A DNA stretch of 64,000 nt. It comes from Peribacillus sp. FSL P2-0133 (GTDB taxonomy: Bacteria; Bacillota; Bacilli; Bacillales; DSM-1321). Positions 54,268-63,273 of the stretch are shown here, in pieces. Positions within the stretch are counted from its first letter, which is position 1. Every line of letters begins with the position of its first letter. Under the pieces are notes generated by a model. That model did not search any database. It had not been told where the DNA came from and was given only the letters and a program-made list of their open reading frames with translations. The stretch is taken from NCBI RefSeq assembly GCF_037975445.1, contig NZ_CP150254.1, forward strand, positions 866,001 to 930,000. The letters run 5' to 3'. Made by a program: the position numbers and the translations under genes.

Positions 54268-55407
54268 ATGGATATGAACTCATTCAAGCAAGAAGTGATT
54301 TTATATAGTAAGAAAATCGGCATTGATAAAATCGGCTTTACATCGGCCACGGCTTTTACCGAATTGAAAGGTCGGCTGATACGCCAACAGGAGCTGGATT
54401 ATCAGTCAGGGTTTGAAGAAACCGATATAGAAAAGAGGGTAAGGCCTGAATTGATATTCGATAAACCGCAATCCATCATTTCGATTGCGCTTGCTTATCC
54501 TTCGAAATTGAAGGATGCTCCGCAAAGTACAAAAAGTGAGCGACGCGGGATCTTTTGCAGGGCTTCTTGGGGAACGGATTATCATACCGTTCTTCGAAAT
54601 AGATTGCAGTTACTTGAGAATTTCATTAAAGATAAAGTGCCAGGGGCATTGACGAAATCCATGGTTGATACGGGTGAATTATCAGATAGGGCAGTGGCTG
54701 AGCGTGCGGGAATTGGCTGGAGTGGAAAAAACAGTATGATCATCACTCCGGAATTCGGGTCTTATGTATATTTGGGGGACATGATTACCAACCTGCCATT
54801 TGAACCTGATCAACCGATGGAAGATCAATGCGGGACATGCAATAAATGTGTCGATGTTTGTCCGACTGGTGCGCTCGTTCAGGGCGGGCAGCTAAATTCC
54901 AAGCGTTGCATTGCATTCTTAACGCAGACAAAAGGTTTCCTTCCGGATGAGTTCAGGACGAAAATAGGCAATCGTTTGTATGGGTGTGATACATGCCAGA
55001 CAGTTTGTCCGAAAAACAAAGGAATGGATTTTCATTTCCATGAAGAGATGGAACCCGACCCAGAGCTGGCGAAACCGCTGTTGAAACCACTGCTTACGAT
55101 TTCAAACCGGGACTTTAAAGAGAAATACGGCCATGTATCTGGCTCTTGGCGTGGTAAAAAGCCAATCCAACGAAATTCGATTTTAGCATTGGCCCACTTC
55201 AAAGATGAAACGGCATTGCCCCAATTGATACAGGTCATGAAGGAAGATCCAAGGCCCGTAATCCGGGGAACGGCGGCTTGGGCAGTAGGGAAAATTGGCC
55301 GGGAGCAGGCCGTTTCCATTCTGGAAGAAGCAAGAATGAAGGAAACGGATGAAGAGGTACTAGCGGAAATTGAGAAAGGACTGCAGTTTACCTTGGAAAC
55401 AAAATGA
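54268..55407 (+). CDS. queG: epoxyqueuosine reductase QueG
   Basis: 379 residues from ATG 54268 (GTAGGTGA upstream). The cobalamin/FeS reductase has the two [4Fe-4S] motifs CGTCNKCVDVCPTG and CDTCQTVCPKN, preceded by ERAGIGWSGKNSMIITPEFG. The Bacillus-type C-terminal HEAT repeats (PQLIQVMKEDPRPVIRGTAA) follow. It catalyses the last step of queuosine synthesis on tRNA. The usual pairing with a B3/4 gene (divergent, 104 bp) and trmL nearby is a common Bacillus arrangement of tRNA-modifying genes. Confidence 0.93.
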   Translation: MDMNSFKQEVILYSKKIGIDKIGFTSATAFTELKGRLIRQQELDYQSGFEETDIEKRVRPELIFDKPQSIISIALAYPSKLKDAPQSTKSERRGIFCRASWGTDYHTVLRNRLQLLENFIKDKVPGALTKSMVDTGELSDRAVAERAGIGWSGKNSMIITPEFGSYVYLGDMITNLPFEPDQPMEDQCGTCNKCVDVCPTGALVQGGQLNSKRCIAFLTQTKGFLPDEFRTKIGNRLYGCDTCQTVCPKNKGMDFHFHEEMEPDPELAKPLLKPLLTISNRDFKEKYGHVSGSWRGKKPIQRNSILALAHFKDETALPQLIQVMKEDPRPVIRGTAAWAVGKIGREQAVSILEEARMKETDEEVLAEIEKGLQFTLETK

Positions 55408-55420
55408 TATTTAAGATGTA

Positions 55421-55468
55421 GAGGCTGTCCCAAAAGTCGTAAATGACTTTTGGGACAGCTTCTTTCTC
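55421..55468 (+). terminator. Rho-independent terminator after queG
   Basis: GGCTGTCCCAAAAGTC and GACTTTTGGGACAGCTTC form a 15-16-bp stem around GTAAAT, followed by a TCTTTT tract. Confidence 0.88.
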
Positions 55469-55499
55469 TTTTTTCTAGTTATGGACATTACCACTAAAG

Positions 55500-55853
55500 T
55501 TAACCGGATAGCTCCCAATTTATAACCACTAAGTAGTAGTCTTTTGTAGTAAATACATTATTGAACAGAAGATAAAACCAGTATCGATTATCAGCAGAAC
55601 TTACATCTCCGTAATAAGATTGTTGTTATACGGGTATATTTGTTACGGCATCTACCAATTCATACTTAAGGTGAGCTGCAGCACCACTTCTTTCGGACAC
55701 TTGCCATTCTGAATAGCTAGTTGCTACGCTATTCCTTATGGTGGAAATTATTTGTTTATATATAAATATATATACCTGCGGGTACCTAAAAAGAGAGATT
55801 ATTGGGCTGTTAATAATCAGCAAATCGTTAGCTCTAGAAGCATGACTGTCCAA
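55500..55853 (-). pseudogene. unidentified gene with internal stop codon
   Basis: Leftward, one frame runs ...SEWQVSERSGAAAHLKYELV then DAVTNIPV, a TAA at 55626-55628, and continues QQSYYGDVSSADNRYWFYLL then FNNVFTTKDYYLVVINWELS before a final stop at 55500. Both halves read as one small beta-rich protein broken by a nonsense codon. No good start or ribosome site lies near 55853. Family not recognised. Confidence 0.4.
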
Positions 55854-55884
55854 ATTTAAATGACTTGAGTTCCCCCTTTTCCTC

Positions 55885-56577
55885 TTAACGTGGAGGAGAC
55901 TGGTTATCTTGTCTTTTATCTATATACAAAGTGCCATCACTTTGTATTTCAGCATAAAATACATCTTGTAGGCATAGACCAAACTGCTGTAATTGCGTTT
56001 CCAACCAGCTTTGGTTTAAACTCAGTTTACTTAAATTATGAGGAACGATTTTTCCATCCACAATAATTTCTGTAGGTATGTATAATGGTTTCACATAAGT
56101 AATATCCTTTTTGGAAACACTCTGGCTATCCACTTTTTTTAAGACAGACAATTGACCATTTGGTTCTAAAACGGCATAGTTTACCTCTTGCATGGAGAAT
56201 ATGCTTTGTTCTCGCAATAGCATGCTAAGGTCATCCATGTTTAATCTTTCCCCTTTCAACGCTTTCTCTAGGATTTTTCCATCTTTGATTACAATTGTAG
56301 GTTCGCCGTCAAGTATTATACGAGCTTTTGGAGATTTTAAATTAATAAAGCTTACAAGAATAGTGAGTACGGACCAACCGATTAAACTAACGAAGGCGTC
56401 AACCATATCAATACTTGTATCAATTGTGATGGAAGCAGCCACCGCGCCGATAGTGATACCTGTAATATAGTTAAAGTAAGTCAACTGACTTACTTGCTTT
56501 TTTCCCATAATTCGAGTCATCAATAGTAAAACCACAAAAGCAGCGACTACCCTACTTAACACTTCAATAAAGCTCAA
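55885..56577 (-). CDS. DUF421 membrane protein (YetF/YrbG family)
   Basis: 230 residues from TTG 56577, behind GGAG with 9-base spacing; the frame also opens at TTG 56592, which overlaps that site. Three N-terminal helices (VVAAFVVLLLMTRIMGKKQV, FNYITGITIGAVAASITI, VDAFVSLIGWSVLTILV) lead to a DUF421 cytoplasmic domain with PTIVIKDGKILEKALKGERL and SMLLREQSIFSMQEVNYAVL. In B. subtilis such proteins are sporulation-related or of unknown function. Confidence 0.85.
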   Translation of the reverse strand: MSFIEVLSRVVAAFVVLLLMTRIMGKKQVSQLTYFNYITGITIGAVAASITIDTSIDMVDAFVSLIGWSVLTILVSFINLKSPKARIILDGEPTIVIKDGKILEKALKGERLNMDDLSMLLREQSIFSMQEVNYAVLEPNGQLSVLKKVDSQSVSKKDITYVKPLYIPTEIIVDGKIVPHNLSKLSLNQSWLETQLQQFGLCLQDVFYAEIQSDGTLYIDKRQDNQSPPR

Positions 56578-56844
56578 AATTTCCGTCTCCAATCTGGTCT
56601 AATCAGGTTAGAAAATTGTGTATTCATTCTTATATTTTCCCCAATATTATTTTGATTATAATTATAAAAAAAGCCATACTGTAATCGACCCATACGGAAA
56701 GGCTTCACACGTGACTTTAAAATTTATGAATGTGAGGGTTGTTTGGATTGCCCTTTAAAATCGTAAAAAGGCGGGGGGAAATCGTCAGGTGCATTTTAAT
56801 CCCCTTCGCACATACACATTAGCATAGATGGTAAGAAGGAGGGC

Positions 56845-57708
56845 ATGAACTTGAGGGAACAATTGCAACGCCTTTTACAAGAAAGAGTGGAGTTTTATAC
56901 TTCCGATGATCTGGAACGGAGTGAAAGGAAGTTACATTTGAAGAAGGAAATGATGAGGAACCGTGCTGCGGAAATTGTTCGGGTGAATGCGGCAGGCAAG
57001 GTAAGTTCGAAGAAAAAGGAAGACAATGATACAGTCCTGACATATCATGTGCATCTGCAATATTTATTGAAACAGGAGGATTCATTTTATATAGAAGAAG
57101 AAATGGAAGAAAGGGAGGCCCGGTTTCGAAATGGGTATATAGTGGATGAACGTGAGCTTTTTCCCAGCTTTGAAACCGAAGAGGCACCGCCAAAATGTGA
57201 TCCAGGCGCAGGCCGTCTCGCATATAAATATGATCGGATGAAGGCCGTCCAATATGCCGAGCGTTGGTGGAATGAATTCAATCCGGCTTATCATAAATTC
57301 ACTGATGATTGTACGAATTTCATTTCACAATGTTTACATGCGGGAGGAATACCGATGTGGGGGGCGCCAAACAAAAATAAAGGCTGGTGGATAAGAGGGA
57401 AAAGCTGGAGTTATACATGGACGACGGCCCATTCCTTATATCATCTGCTAAAAGCCGGGAATGCCATCAGAACAAAGCAGGTGGAGTCGGCCCAGGAATT
57501 GAATTTGGGTGATATCCTCTGCATAGATTTCGAAGGGGACGGACGGTTTGATCATAACTTGATTGTTACGGCGAAGGATCAGGACGGGATGCCGCTTGTG
57601 AATGCACATACGATGAACAGCCGTCACCGATATTGGACGTATGAGGATTCGACCAGGTATACACCGAACATCGTTTATAAATTCTTTGTGATTTTGGATG
57701 GAGGGTGA
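56845..57708 (+). CDS. amidase-domain protein, YhbB-like (Amidase_6 fold)
   Basis: 287 residues. The C-terminal half is a papain-like Amidase_6 domain: catalytic Cys in DDCTNFISQCLHAGG, His in FDHNLIVT, Asn in NAHTMNS. The N-terminal ~110 residues are helical and charged. It has no signal peptide, so it may act in the mother cell or during sporulation. The ATG at 56845 sits one base after AAGGAGG, whereas TTG 56851 has 7-base spacing and may be the true start, as in the ferredoxin reductase gene at 827. Predicted peptidoglycan amidase or peptidase; the substrate is unproven. Confidence 0.8.
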   Translation: MNLREQLQRLLQERVEFYTSDDLERSERKLHLKKEMMRNRAAEIVRVNAAGKVSSKKKEDNDTVLTYHVHLQYLLKQEDSFYIEEEMEEREARFRNGYIVDERELFPSFETEEAPPKCDPGAGRLAYKYDRMKAVQYAERWWNEFNPAYHKFTDDCTNFISQCLHAGGIPMWGAPNKNKGWWIRGKSWSYTWTTAHSLYHLLKAGNAIRTKQVESAQELNLGDILCIDFEGDGRFDHNLIVTAKDQDGMPLVNAHTMNSRHRYWTYEDSTRYTPNIVYKFFVILDGG

Positions 57709-57775
57709 TTGGTTTTTAGTCTTTTTTGTTTAATGCTATAATTAAGGTGAAGTTCAAACTAGAGGTGAAAATGAA

Positions 57776-58264
57776 GTGTCAATACATGTAGTTTTATATC
57801 AACCACAGATTCCAGCAAATACAGGAAATATCGCAAGAACATGTGCAGGGACGGATACGTCTTTACATCTCATCCGCCCGCTCGGTTTCTCGACGGATGA
57901 CAAACAGCTTAAACGGGCCGGGCTCGATTATTGGGAGAATGTAAAGATCCATTATTATGATTCGTTAGAAGAGTTTTATGAAAGAAATGCCGGCGGTGAA
58001 TTTTATTACTTAACGAAATTCGGAGAGCAGCCGCATTCCAGCTTCGATTACAGTGATCAAGACAGTGAAATATACTTCATTTTTGGCCGTGAAACGACGG
58101 GTCTCCCGAAAGAACTGATCCAAGAGAATATGGATCGGTGCCTGCGGATTCCGATGACGGATAAAGTACGTTCCCTTAATCTGTCGAACACGGCTGCCAT
58201 CTTGGTTTATGAGGCACTGAGACAGCAAAATTACCGTGAATTGGATTTAAAAACAAAAGGTTGA
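57776..58264 (+). CDS. trmL: tRNA (cytidine/uridine-2'-O-)-methyltransferase TrmL
   Basis: 162 residues from GTG 57776 (GAGGTG upstream; a TATAAT at 57736 is a likely -10). It has the SPOUT knot of the YibK/CspR family: QIPANTGNIARTCAGTDTSL, FGRETTGLP and RIPMTDKVRSLNLSNTAAI. It methylates the 2'-O of the wobble nucleotide (position 34) in leucine tRNAs. Together with queG it gives this area a tRNA-modification character. Confidence 0.94.
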   Translation: MSIHVVLYQPQIPANTGNIARTCAGTDTSLHLIRPLGFSTDDKQLKRAGLDYWENVKIHYYDSLEEFYERNAGGEFYYLTKFGEQPHSSFDYSDQDSEIYFIFGRETTGLPKELIQENMDRCLRIPMTDKVRSLNLSNTAAILVYEALRQQNYRELDLKTKG

Positions 58265-58350
58265 GTTTCATCAATGTCATAATGTCATCGGGGGCATTTG
58301 AGCCCCGATGATGGATTCTTTACTTTACATATTCTTAAGGGGTGGGAGCA

Positions 58351-59100
58351 TTGAATAACATTATTGAGAAGATTTTAGATCACCGTTCCATTCGTTCTTT
58401 TGAGGACAAGTTATTGTCTGAGGAGCAAATCAATACGATTGTGGAATGTGCCCAAGCGGCATCGACTTCAAGCTATATCCAAGCGTATTCAATCATAGGG
58501 GTAACCGATCCGGAAAAGAAAGCCAAGCTTGCTGAACTTGCCGGACCACAATCATATGTAGAGAAGAATGGACACCTATTCGTCTTTTGCGCCGATTTAT
58601 ATCGTCAGGATATGGTTTCCGAAATGGAAAACACGGACCTGTCCGAATCGATTGAAAGTACGGAGAAATTCATGGTTGCTTGTATCGATGCTGCTCTTGC
58701 GGCTCAAAATGCAGCATTGGCAGCAGAATCAATGGATCTTGGCATTTGCTATATAGGCGGGATCCGCAATAATCTCCCGGAAGTGTCAGCGATTTTGAAT
58801 ATACCGCATCGCGTTATGCCATTATTCGGACTAGTGGTCGGATATCCGAAAAACCGTTCGGATAAAAAGCCGCGTTTGCCGCTGGCCAATATCTATCATG
58901 AAAATGGATATCAGGAGGATAAGCAAGAGTTCGTCGGACAACTTGAAGAGTATAATGAAACGATTTCCAGCTATTACGAGCAACGGACTAAAGGTAAACG
59001 AAAAGACACCTGGACCGAGCAAATGGCTGGAATGCTTGGAAAGAAAAGCAGGTTATACATGAAAGATTATGTTGAAAAACAAGGTTTTAAGAAACATTGA
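58351..59100 (+). CDS. oxygen-insensitive NADPH nitroreductase (NfsA/NfrA type)
   Basis: 249 residues from TTG 58351, behind AAGGGGTGGGAG; the GTG 58342 is part of that purine tract. ILDHRSIRSFEDKLLSEEQI opens the flavin fold, AAQNAALAAESMDLGICYIG is the dimer helix, and GLVVGYPKNRSDKKPRLPLA is the FMN-phosphate/NADPH region. It reduces nitro compounds, flavins or chromate. Monocistronic with a perfect hairpin 77 bp later. Confidence 0.88.
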   Translation: MNNIIEKILDHRSIRSFEDKLLSEEQINTIVECAQAASTSSYIQAYSIIGVTDPEKKAKLAELAGPQSYVEKNGHLFVFCADLYRQDMVSEMENTDLSESIESTEKFMVACIDAALAAQNAALAAESMDLGICYIGGIRNNLPEVSAILNIPHRVMPLFGLVVGYPKNRSDKKPRLPLANIYHENGYQEDKQEFVGQLEEYNETISSYYEQRTKGKRKDTWTEQMAGMLGKKSRLYMKDYVEKQGFKKH

Positions 59101-59176
59101 TAGATGAAATTGCTTATTAGGAATATTCTTGCCTTCACATAAATGACATCTTTCAAAGTCTTGAGTATGGGCCAAG

Positions 59177-59218
59177 CGGTAAAGATCCCGGAAATGTTTC
59201 CGGGATCTTTACCGTTTT
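59177..59218. terminator. long perfect hairpin terminator
   Basis: CGGTAAAGATCCCGGAAA pairs over 18 bp with its complement around only TG and is followed by TTTTCATTT. Confidence 0.85.
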
Positions 59219-59326
59219 CATTTATATACGGTTCGGCTCAAAAAATCCCGGCAGAATTTCTTCTTATATACCCATGAAATTACCATTGACAATATATATA
59301 GATAGAATTATAGTAATTAGGTAATG

Positions 59327-59345
59327 GATAATGATAATCATTTTC
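59327..59345 (+). promoter_or_regulatory. Fur box
   Basis: GATAATGATAATCATTTTC matches the Fur consensus GATAATGATAATCATTATC at 18 of 19 positions. It lies 48 bp before the siderophore ABC operon and after TTGACA (59285-59290), so iron repression is expected. Confidence 0.9.
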
Positions 59346-59393
59346 ATTTAGATTTTTTACTTACCTATTATTTAAGTAAATGGAGGTTAAATA

Positions 59394-60242
59394 ATGGTTC
59401 GCATATATACAGAGAATTTAAATATTGGTTATGGTGAACGTTTAATTGTAAAAGATCTCAGTGTGGAAATTCCAGATAAAAAAATCACAACGATCATCGG
59501 TTCAAATGGATGTGGAAAATCCACACTTTTGAAAGCGATCACCAGGATCATTCCAAATCAATCGGGTACGGTTGTTTTAGATGGAGTGAATATATCAAAA
59601 GAAAGCACTAAGATCCTTGCAAGAAAAATGGCCATACTTCCGCAGACACCTGAGAGTGCAAGTGGATTGACAGTTGGAGAGCTTGTATCATATGGGCGCT
59701 TTCCCTATCAAAAAGGTTTTGGACGGCTGACGCAAAAAGACTATGATGTGATTGATTGGGCACTCGAAGTGACTGGCACGAAAGACTTTAAGTTTCGTCC
59801 GGTGGATGCTCTTTCAGGAGGTCAGCGCCAGCGTGTTTGGATTGCCATGGCCCTTGCCCAGGAAACGGAAATCATCTTCCTTGATGAGCCGACCACCTAT
59901 TTGGATATGGCGCATCAACTAGAGGTTCTGGAATTATTACAGAGGCTGAATGTAGAACAGGGACGTACGATCGTCATGGTTCTTCATGATTTAAACCAAG
60001 CTGCTCGCTTTGCTGACTATATCATTGCCTTAAAGGACGGGGAAATAGTCAAAGCGGGAGATTGTGAAGAAGTCATCACGCATGAAGTGCTTAAGGAAGT
60101 TTTCCATATTGACGCGGTTATCGGACGAGATCAACGAACGAACAAACCAATGTGCAGCACATACAATTTATTAAAAGGAGATAGGACAACAAATGAAAAA
60201 GATATTGATTCCGTTTATACTGCTGTTAGTGTTAATTATTAG
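59394..60242 (+). CDS. siderophore ABC importer, ATP-binding protein (FecE/FhuC/YusV type)
   Basis: 282 residues. Walker A is GSNGCGKSTL, Q-loop PQTPESASGLT, signature LSGGQRQRV, Walker B IIFLDEPT and switch His in VLHDLNQ. First gene of an iron-repressed operon with a binding lipoprotein and two permeases. Its last ~16 codons overlap the lipoprotein gene by 50 bp in another frame, which is unusually long and implies tight coupling; the C-terminus (DIDSVYTAVSVNY) has no family counterpart, so an ancestral stop may have been lost. Confidence 0.92.
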   Translation: MVRIYTENLNIGYGERLIVKDLSVEIPDKKITTIIGSNGCGKSTLLKAITRIIPNQSGTVVLDGVNISKESTKILARKMAILPQTPESASGLTVGELVSYGRFPYQKGFGRLTQKDYDVIDWALEVTGTKDFKFRPVDALSGGQRQRVWIAMALAQETEIIFLDEPTTYLDMAHQLEVLELLQRLNVEQGRTIVMVLHDLNQAARFADYIIALKDGEIVKAGDCEEVITHEVLKEVFHIDAVIGRDQRTNKPMCSTYNLLKGDRTTNEKDIDSVYTAVSVNY

Positions 60243-61113
60243 TGCTTGTGGTAACGAGTCGACCGAAAAAGAAAAAAGCTCCGCTTCCAAAAAGGAAAAA
60301 TCAGGTACCATCACATATCAATCTGAAAATGGTCCTGTTGAAGTTCCGGCAGATCCTCAGCGTGTTTTAGTACTATCTTCTTTCGCAGGTAACGTAATGG
60401 CATTGGATGTTAACCTTGTAGGGGTTGATTCATGGTCTAAAATGAACCCGAACTTTAAAGAGTTAAAAAATGTCGAGGAAGTAACGGACGAAAACTTGGA
60501 AAAAATCATCGAGTTGAATCCGGATTTAATCATTGGTTTATCAACGATTAAAAATCTCGATAAATTAAAGGAAATTGCTCCAACTGTAACGTATACATAC
60601 GGAAAAGTGGACTATTTAACACAGCATGTAGAAATTGGTAAGCTTTTGAATAAAGAAAAAGAAGCGCAAGCTTGGGTGGATGATTTCAAAAAACGGGCAA
60701 AAACCACTGGTGATGAAATTAAGGCTAAAATTGGAGAAGATGCTACCGTTTCCGTTTTCGAAAAGTTTGACAAACAGTTCTATGTATATGGCGATAATTG
60801 GGGCCGTGGAACGGAAATCCTTTATCAAGAAATGAAATTGGGCATGCCTGAAAAGGTAAAAGAAGTGGCATTGAAAGATGGTTACTTTGCCTTATCATTA
60901 GAAGTCCTGAAAGACTATGCCGGTGATTATGTCATTTTGAGCAATAACAAAGATCAGGACAGTTCCTTCCAACAAACAGATACGTTTAAAAACATACCTG
61001 CCGTTAAAAACAATCAAATGTTTGAAGCTGATGCAAAAAAATTCTTCTTCAATGATCCAATAACATTGGAATACCAATTAGACTTCTTTTCCAAAAGTTT
61101 TCTTGGAAAATAA
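60193..61113 (+). CDS. siderophore-binding lipoprotein (FecB/YfiY type)
   Basis: 306 residues. Signal peptide MKKILIPFILLLVLIISACG has the lipobox ISAC, and a K/S/E-rich tether follows. The class III binding fold starts at DPQRVLVLSSFAGNVMALDV and contains the long linking helix and a C-terminal lobe with GRGTEILYQEMKLGMPEKVK. It captures ferric siderophore outside the membrane. The ribosome site AAAGGAG lies inside the ATPase gene. The hydroxamate or catecholate type cannot be read from sequence. Confidence 0.92.
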   Translation: MKKILIPFILLLVLIISACGNESTEKEKSSASKKEKSGTITYQSENGPVEVPADPQRVLVLSSFAGNVMALDVNLVGVDSWSKMNPNFKELKNVEEVTDENLEKIIELNPDLIIGLSTIKNLDKLKEIAPTVTYTYGKVDYLTQHVEIGKLLNKEKEAQAWVDDFKKRAKTTGDEIKAKIGEDATVSVFEKFDKQFYVYGDNWGRGTEILYQEMKLGMPEKVKEVALKDGYFALSLEVLKDYAGDYVILSNNKDQDSSFQQTDTFKNIPAVKNNQMFEADAKKFFFNDPITLEYQLDFFSKSFLGK

Positions 61114-61180
61114 TACAGCGAGGGAGAGGGATGCCAATTCCTCTCCTTTTATTCTATAAAAAAAGAGATGAGAGAGACAG

Positions 61181-62191
61181 ATGACTAATGAAAATCAACG
61201 TTTCATCCCATTTATATATAAACTGATCATAGCGATCGTTGCCTTTATCGGCATGTTCATCATATCGATGGTATTTGGTGCAGCCGATGCCACCGTCAAG
61301 GATGTATGGCAAGCACTGACGTCCAATGCTACCGGTGAGAAGATTTCCATCATTCGTGAAATCCGTCTCCCTCGCGAAGTGGGGGCAATCTTTGTGGGTG
61401 CAGCACTTGCCGTTTCAGGTGCCATCATGCAGGGAATTACGAGGAATCCACTAGCTGATCCGGGGCTGCTTGGATTGACGGCAGGGGCCAATGCAGGCCT
61501 TGCCATTACGCTGGCATTCGTTCCTTCGGCTAATAACTTAGGAATCATGGGTGCGTGCTTTATTGGTGCCGCTGTCGGGACAATCATGGTTTTTGGCATT
61601 GCTGCGATGAAGAAGGGTGGTTTTTCTCCCTTACGAATCGTGTTAGCTGGTGCTGCGGTCTCTGCATTCCTATTTGCTGTATCACAGGGGGTCGGTATTT
61701 ACTTTAAAATATCAAAAGATGTATCGATGTGGACTGCCGGCGGTAATATCGGAACATCATGGGACCAGCTTCGTGTAATCGTCCCGTTCATTTTAATAGG
61801 CATCCTGATCTCCCTTATCTTTTCCAGACAGCTCACCATACTGAGCTTAAGTGAAGAAGTGGCGGTAGGATTAGGTCAAAAGACAACACAAATAAAGGCG
61901 GTTCTCTTCGTAGTCATCATTCTCCTGGCTGGCGCTGCCGTTGCACTTGTTGGAAATATGGTATTCATCGGGTTAATGGTCCCCCATATGGTTCGGGCTT
62001 TCGTGGGTACGGATTATCGATTCATCCTGCCTATGTCCGCGATTTTAGGAGCCACTTTCATGCTACTTGCCGATACGATCGGCCGTACAATCAATTCTCC
62101 ATATGAAACACCTGTGGTAGCGATTGTTGCGATGATAGGTTTACCTTTCTTCCTCTTAATCGTGCGTAAAGGAGGTAAAGCATTTTCATGA
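61181..62191 (+). CDS. siderophore ABC importer permease 1 (FecCD family)
   Basis: 336 residues, ten helices typical of the BtuC fold. REIRLPREVGAIFVGAALAV then SGAIMQGITRNPLADPGLLG is the FecCD signature near the N-terminus; GLMVPHMVRAFVGTDYRFIL contains the ATPase-contact loop. Translation starts behind AAAAGAGATGAGAG. It overlaps the second permease by 4 bp (ATGA), implying a heterodimeric channel. Confidence 0.92.
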   Translation: MTNENQRFIPFIYKLIIAIVAFIGMFIISMVFGAADATVKDVWQALTSNATGEKISIIREIRLPREVGAIFVGAALAVSGAIMQGITRNPLADPGLLGLTAGANAGLAITLAFVPSANNLGIMGACFIGAAVGTIMVFGIAAMKKGGFSPLRIVLAGAAVSAFLFAVSQGVGIYFKISKDVSMWTAGGNIGTSWDQLRVIVPFILIGILISLIFSRQLTILSLSEEVAVGLGQKTTQIKAVLFVVIILLAGAAVALVGNMVFIGLMVPHMVRAFVGTDYRFILPMSAILGATFMLLADTIGRTINSPYETPVVAIVAMIGLPFFLLIVRKGGKAFS

Positions 62192-63195
62192 TCCAGTCAG
62201 CTTTAGTCAAAAAACAGCGATGGATAGTAGGTGCACTATCCGCACTCATTATCATTACGATCATTATAGGGACGTGTTCGGGATATTCGAATCTTTCTTT
62301 AGGGCGACTGATTCCAACGCTTTTCGGACAAGGGACATTTAAAGAGGAATTCATATTATTTTCCGTCCGATTACCACGAATCATCATTACCATTTTAGCA
62401 GGCATGGCCCTTGCACTGTCGGGAGCCATCCTTCAAGGAATCACACGTAATGATTTAGCCGATCCCGGAATCATCGGGATAAACTCAGGAGCTGGTGTTG
62501 CCATAGCCGCTTTCTTTCTGTTTTTCCCGCTTGACGCTGGATCGTTTGTTTATATGGTTCCGCTTGTCGGTTTTATCGGCGCGTTATTGACGGCCTGCTT
62601 AATATATATCCTCTCATATAAGAGAAGGAGCGGCCTTGAACCCGTTCGGTTAGTGTTGATCGGGGTTGGTTTTTCAATGGCGCTTTCAGGCCTGATGATT
62701 GTCCTTATTTCATCAGCGGAACGAGCCAAAGTCGATTTCATCGCAAAATGGTTGGCGGGAAATATATGGGGAACGGATTGGCCTTTCATTTGGGCAGTTC
62801 TTCCATGGTTAATCATCCTCATTCCATTCACTTTATATAAAGCAAATCGTTTGAATCTGCTTGGTTTAAGTGAACCGGTAGCAATTGGGGTCGGAGTATC
62901 GATTGAAAAGGAGCGGATCGTATTGCTAATCACGGCTGTAGCACTGGCCGCGGCTGCCGTTTCTGTTACAGGCGGAATTGCATTCATTGGACTCATGTCC
63001 CCGCATATAGCAAAATCTTTGGTAGGACCTCGAAATCAACTATTCATTCCGGTTGCCATTTTAATCGGTGGATGGCTATTGTTGCTTGCCGATACAATAG
63101 GCCGTAATATAATTGAACCTGAGGGGATCCCTGCAGGTATCATGGTTGCATTAATTGGTGCTCCTTATTTCATGTATTTATTGTTGAAAAAATAA
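62188..63195 (+). CDS. siderophore ABC importer permease 2 (FecCD family)
   Basis: 335 residues, same fold as its neighbour: RLPRIIITILAGMALALSGA then ILQGITRNDLADPGIIGINS and GLMSPHIAKSLVGPRNQLFI. The two are clearly diverged copies. Last gene of the Fur-regulated operon; the terminator starts 9 bp later. Confidence 0.92.
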   Translation: MIQSALVKKQRWIVGALSALIIITIIIGTCSGYSNLSLGRLIPTLFGQGTFKEEFILFSVRLPRIIITILAGMALALSGAILQGITRNDLADPGIIGINSGAGVAIAAFFLFFPLDAGSFVYMVPLVGFIGALLTACLIYILSYKRRSGLEPVRLVLIGVGFSMALSGLMIVLISSAERAKVDFIAKWLAGNIWGTDWPFIWAVLPWLIILIPFTLYKANRLNLLGLSEPVAIGVGVSIEKERIVLLITAVALAAAAVSVTGGIAFIGLMSPHIAKSLVGPRNQLFIPVAILIGGWLLLLADTIGRNIIEPEGIPAGIMVALIGAPYFMYLLLKK

Positions 63196-63203
63196 AATCT
63201 TGC

Positions 63204-63235
63204 AAAAATCCCCTGAAATTTTTCAGGGGATTTTA
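63204..63235 (+). terminator. Rho-independent terminator
   Basis: AAAAATCCCCTGAAA and TTTCAGGGGATTTT pair around TT; Ts follow. It can also serve the leftward glnL gene. Confidence 0.88.
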
Positions 63236-63273
63236 TGTTTTTTCAGAGCTGCCGTAGTTTTTAAAAATTAGGA

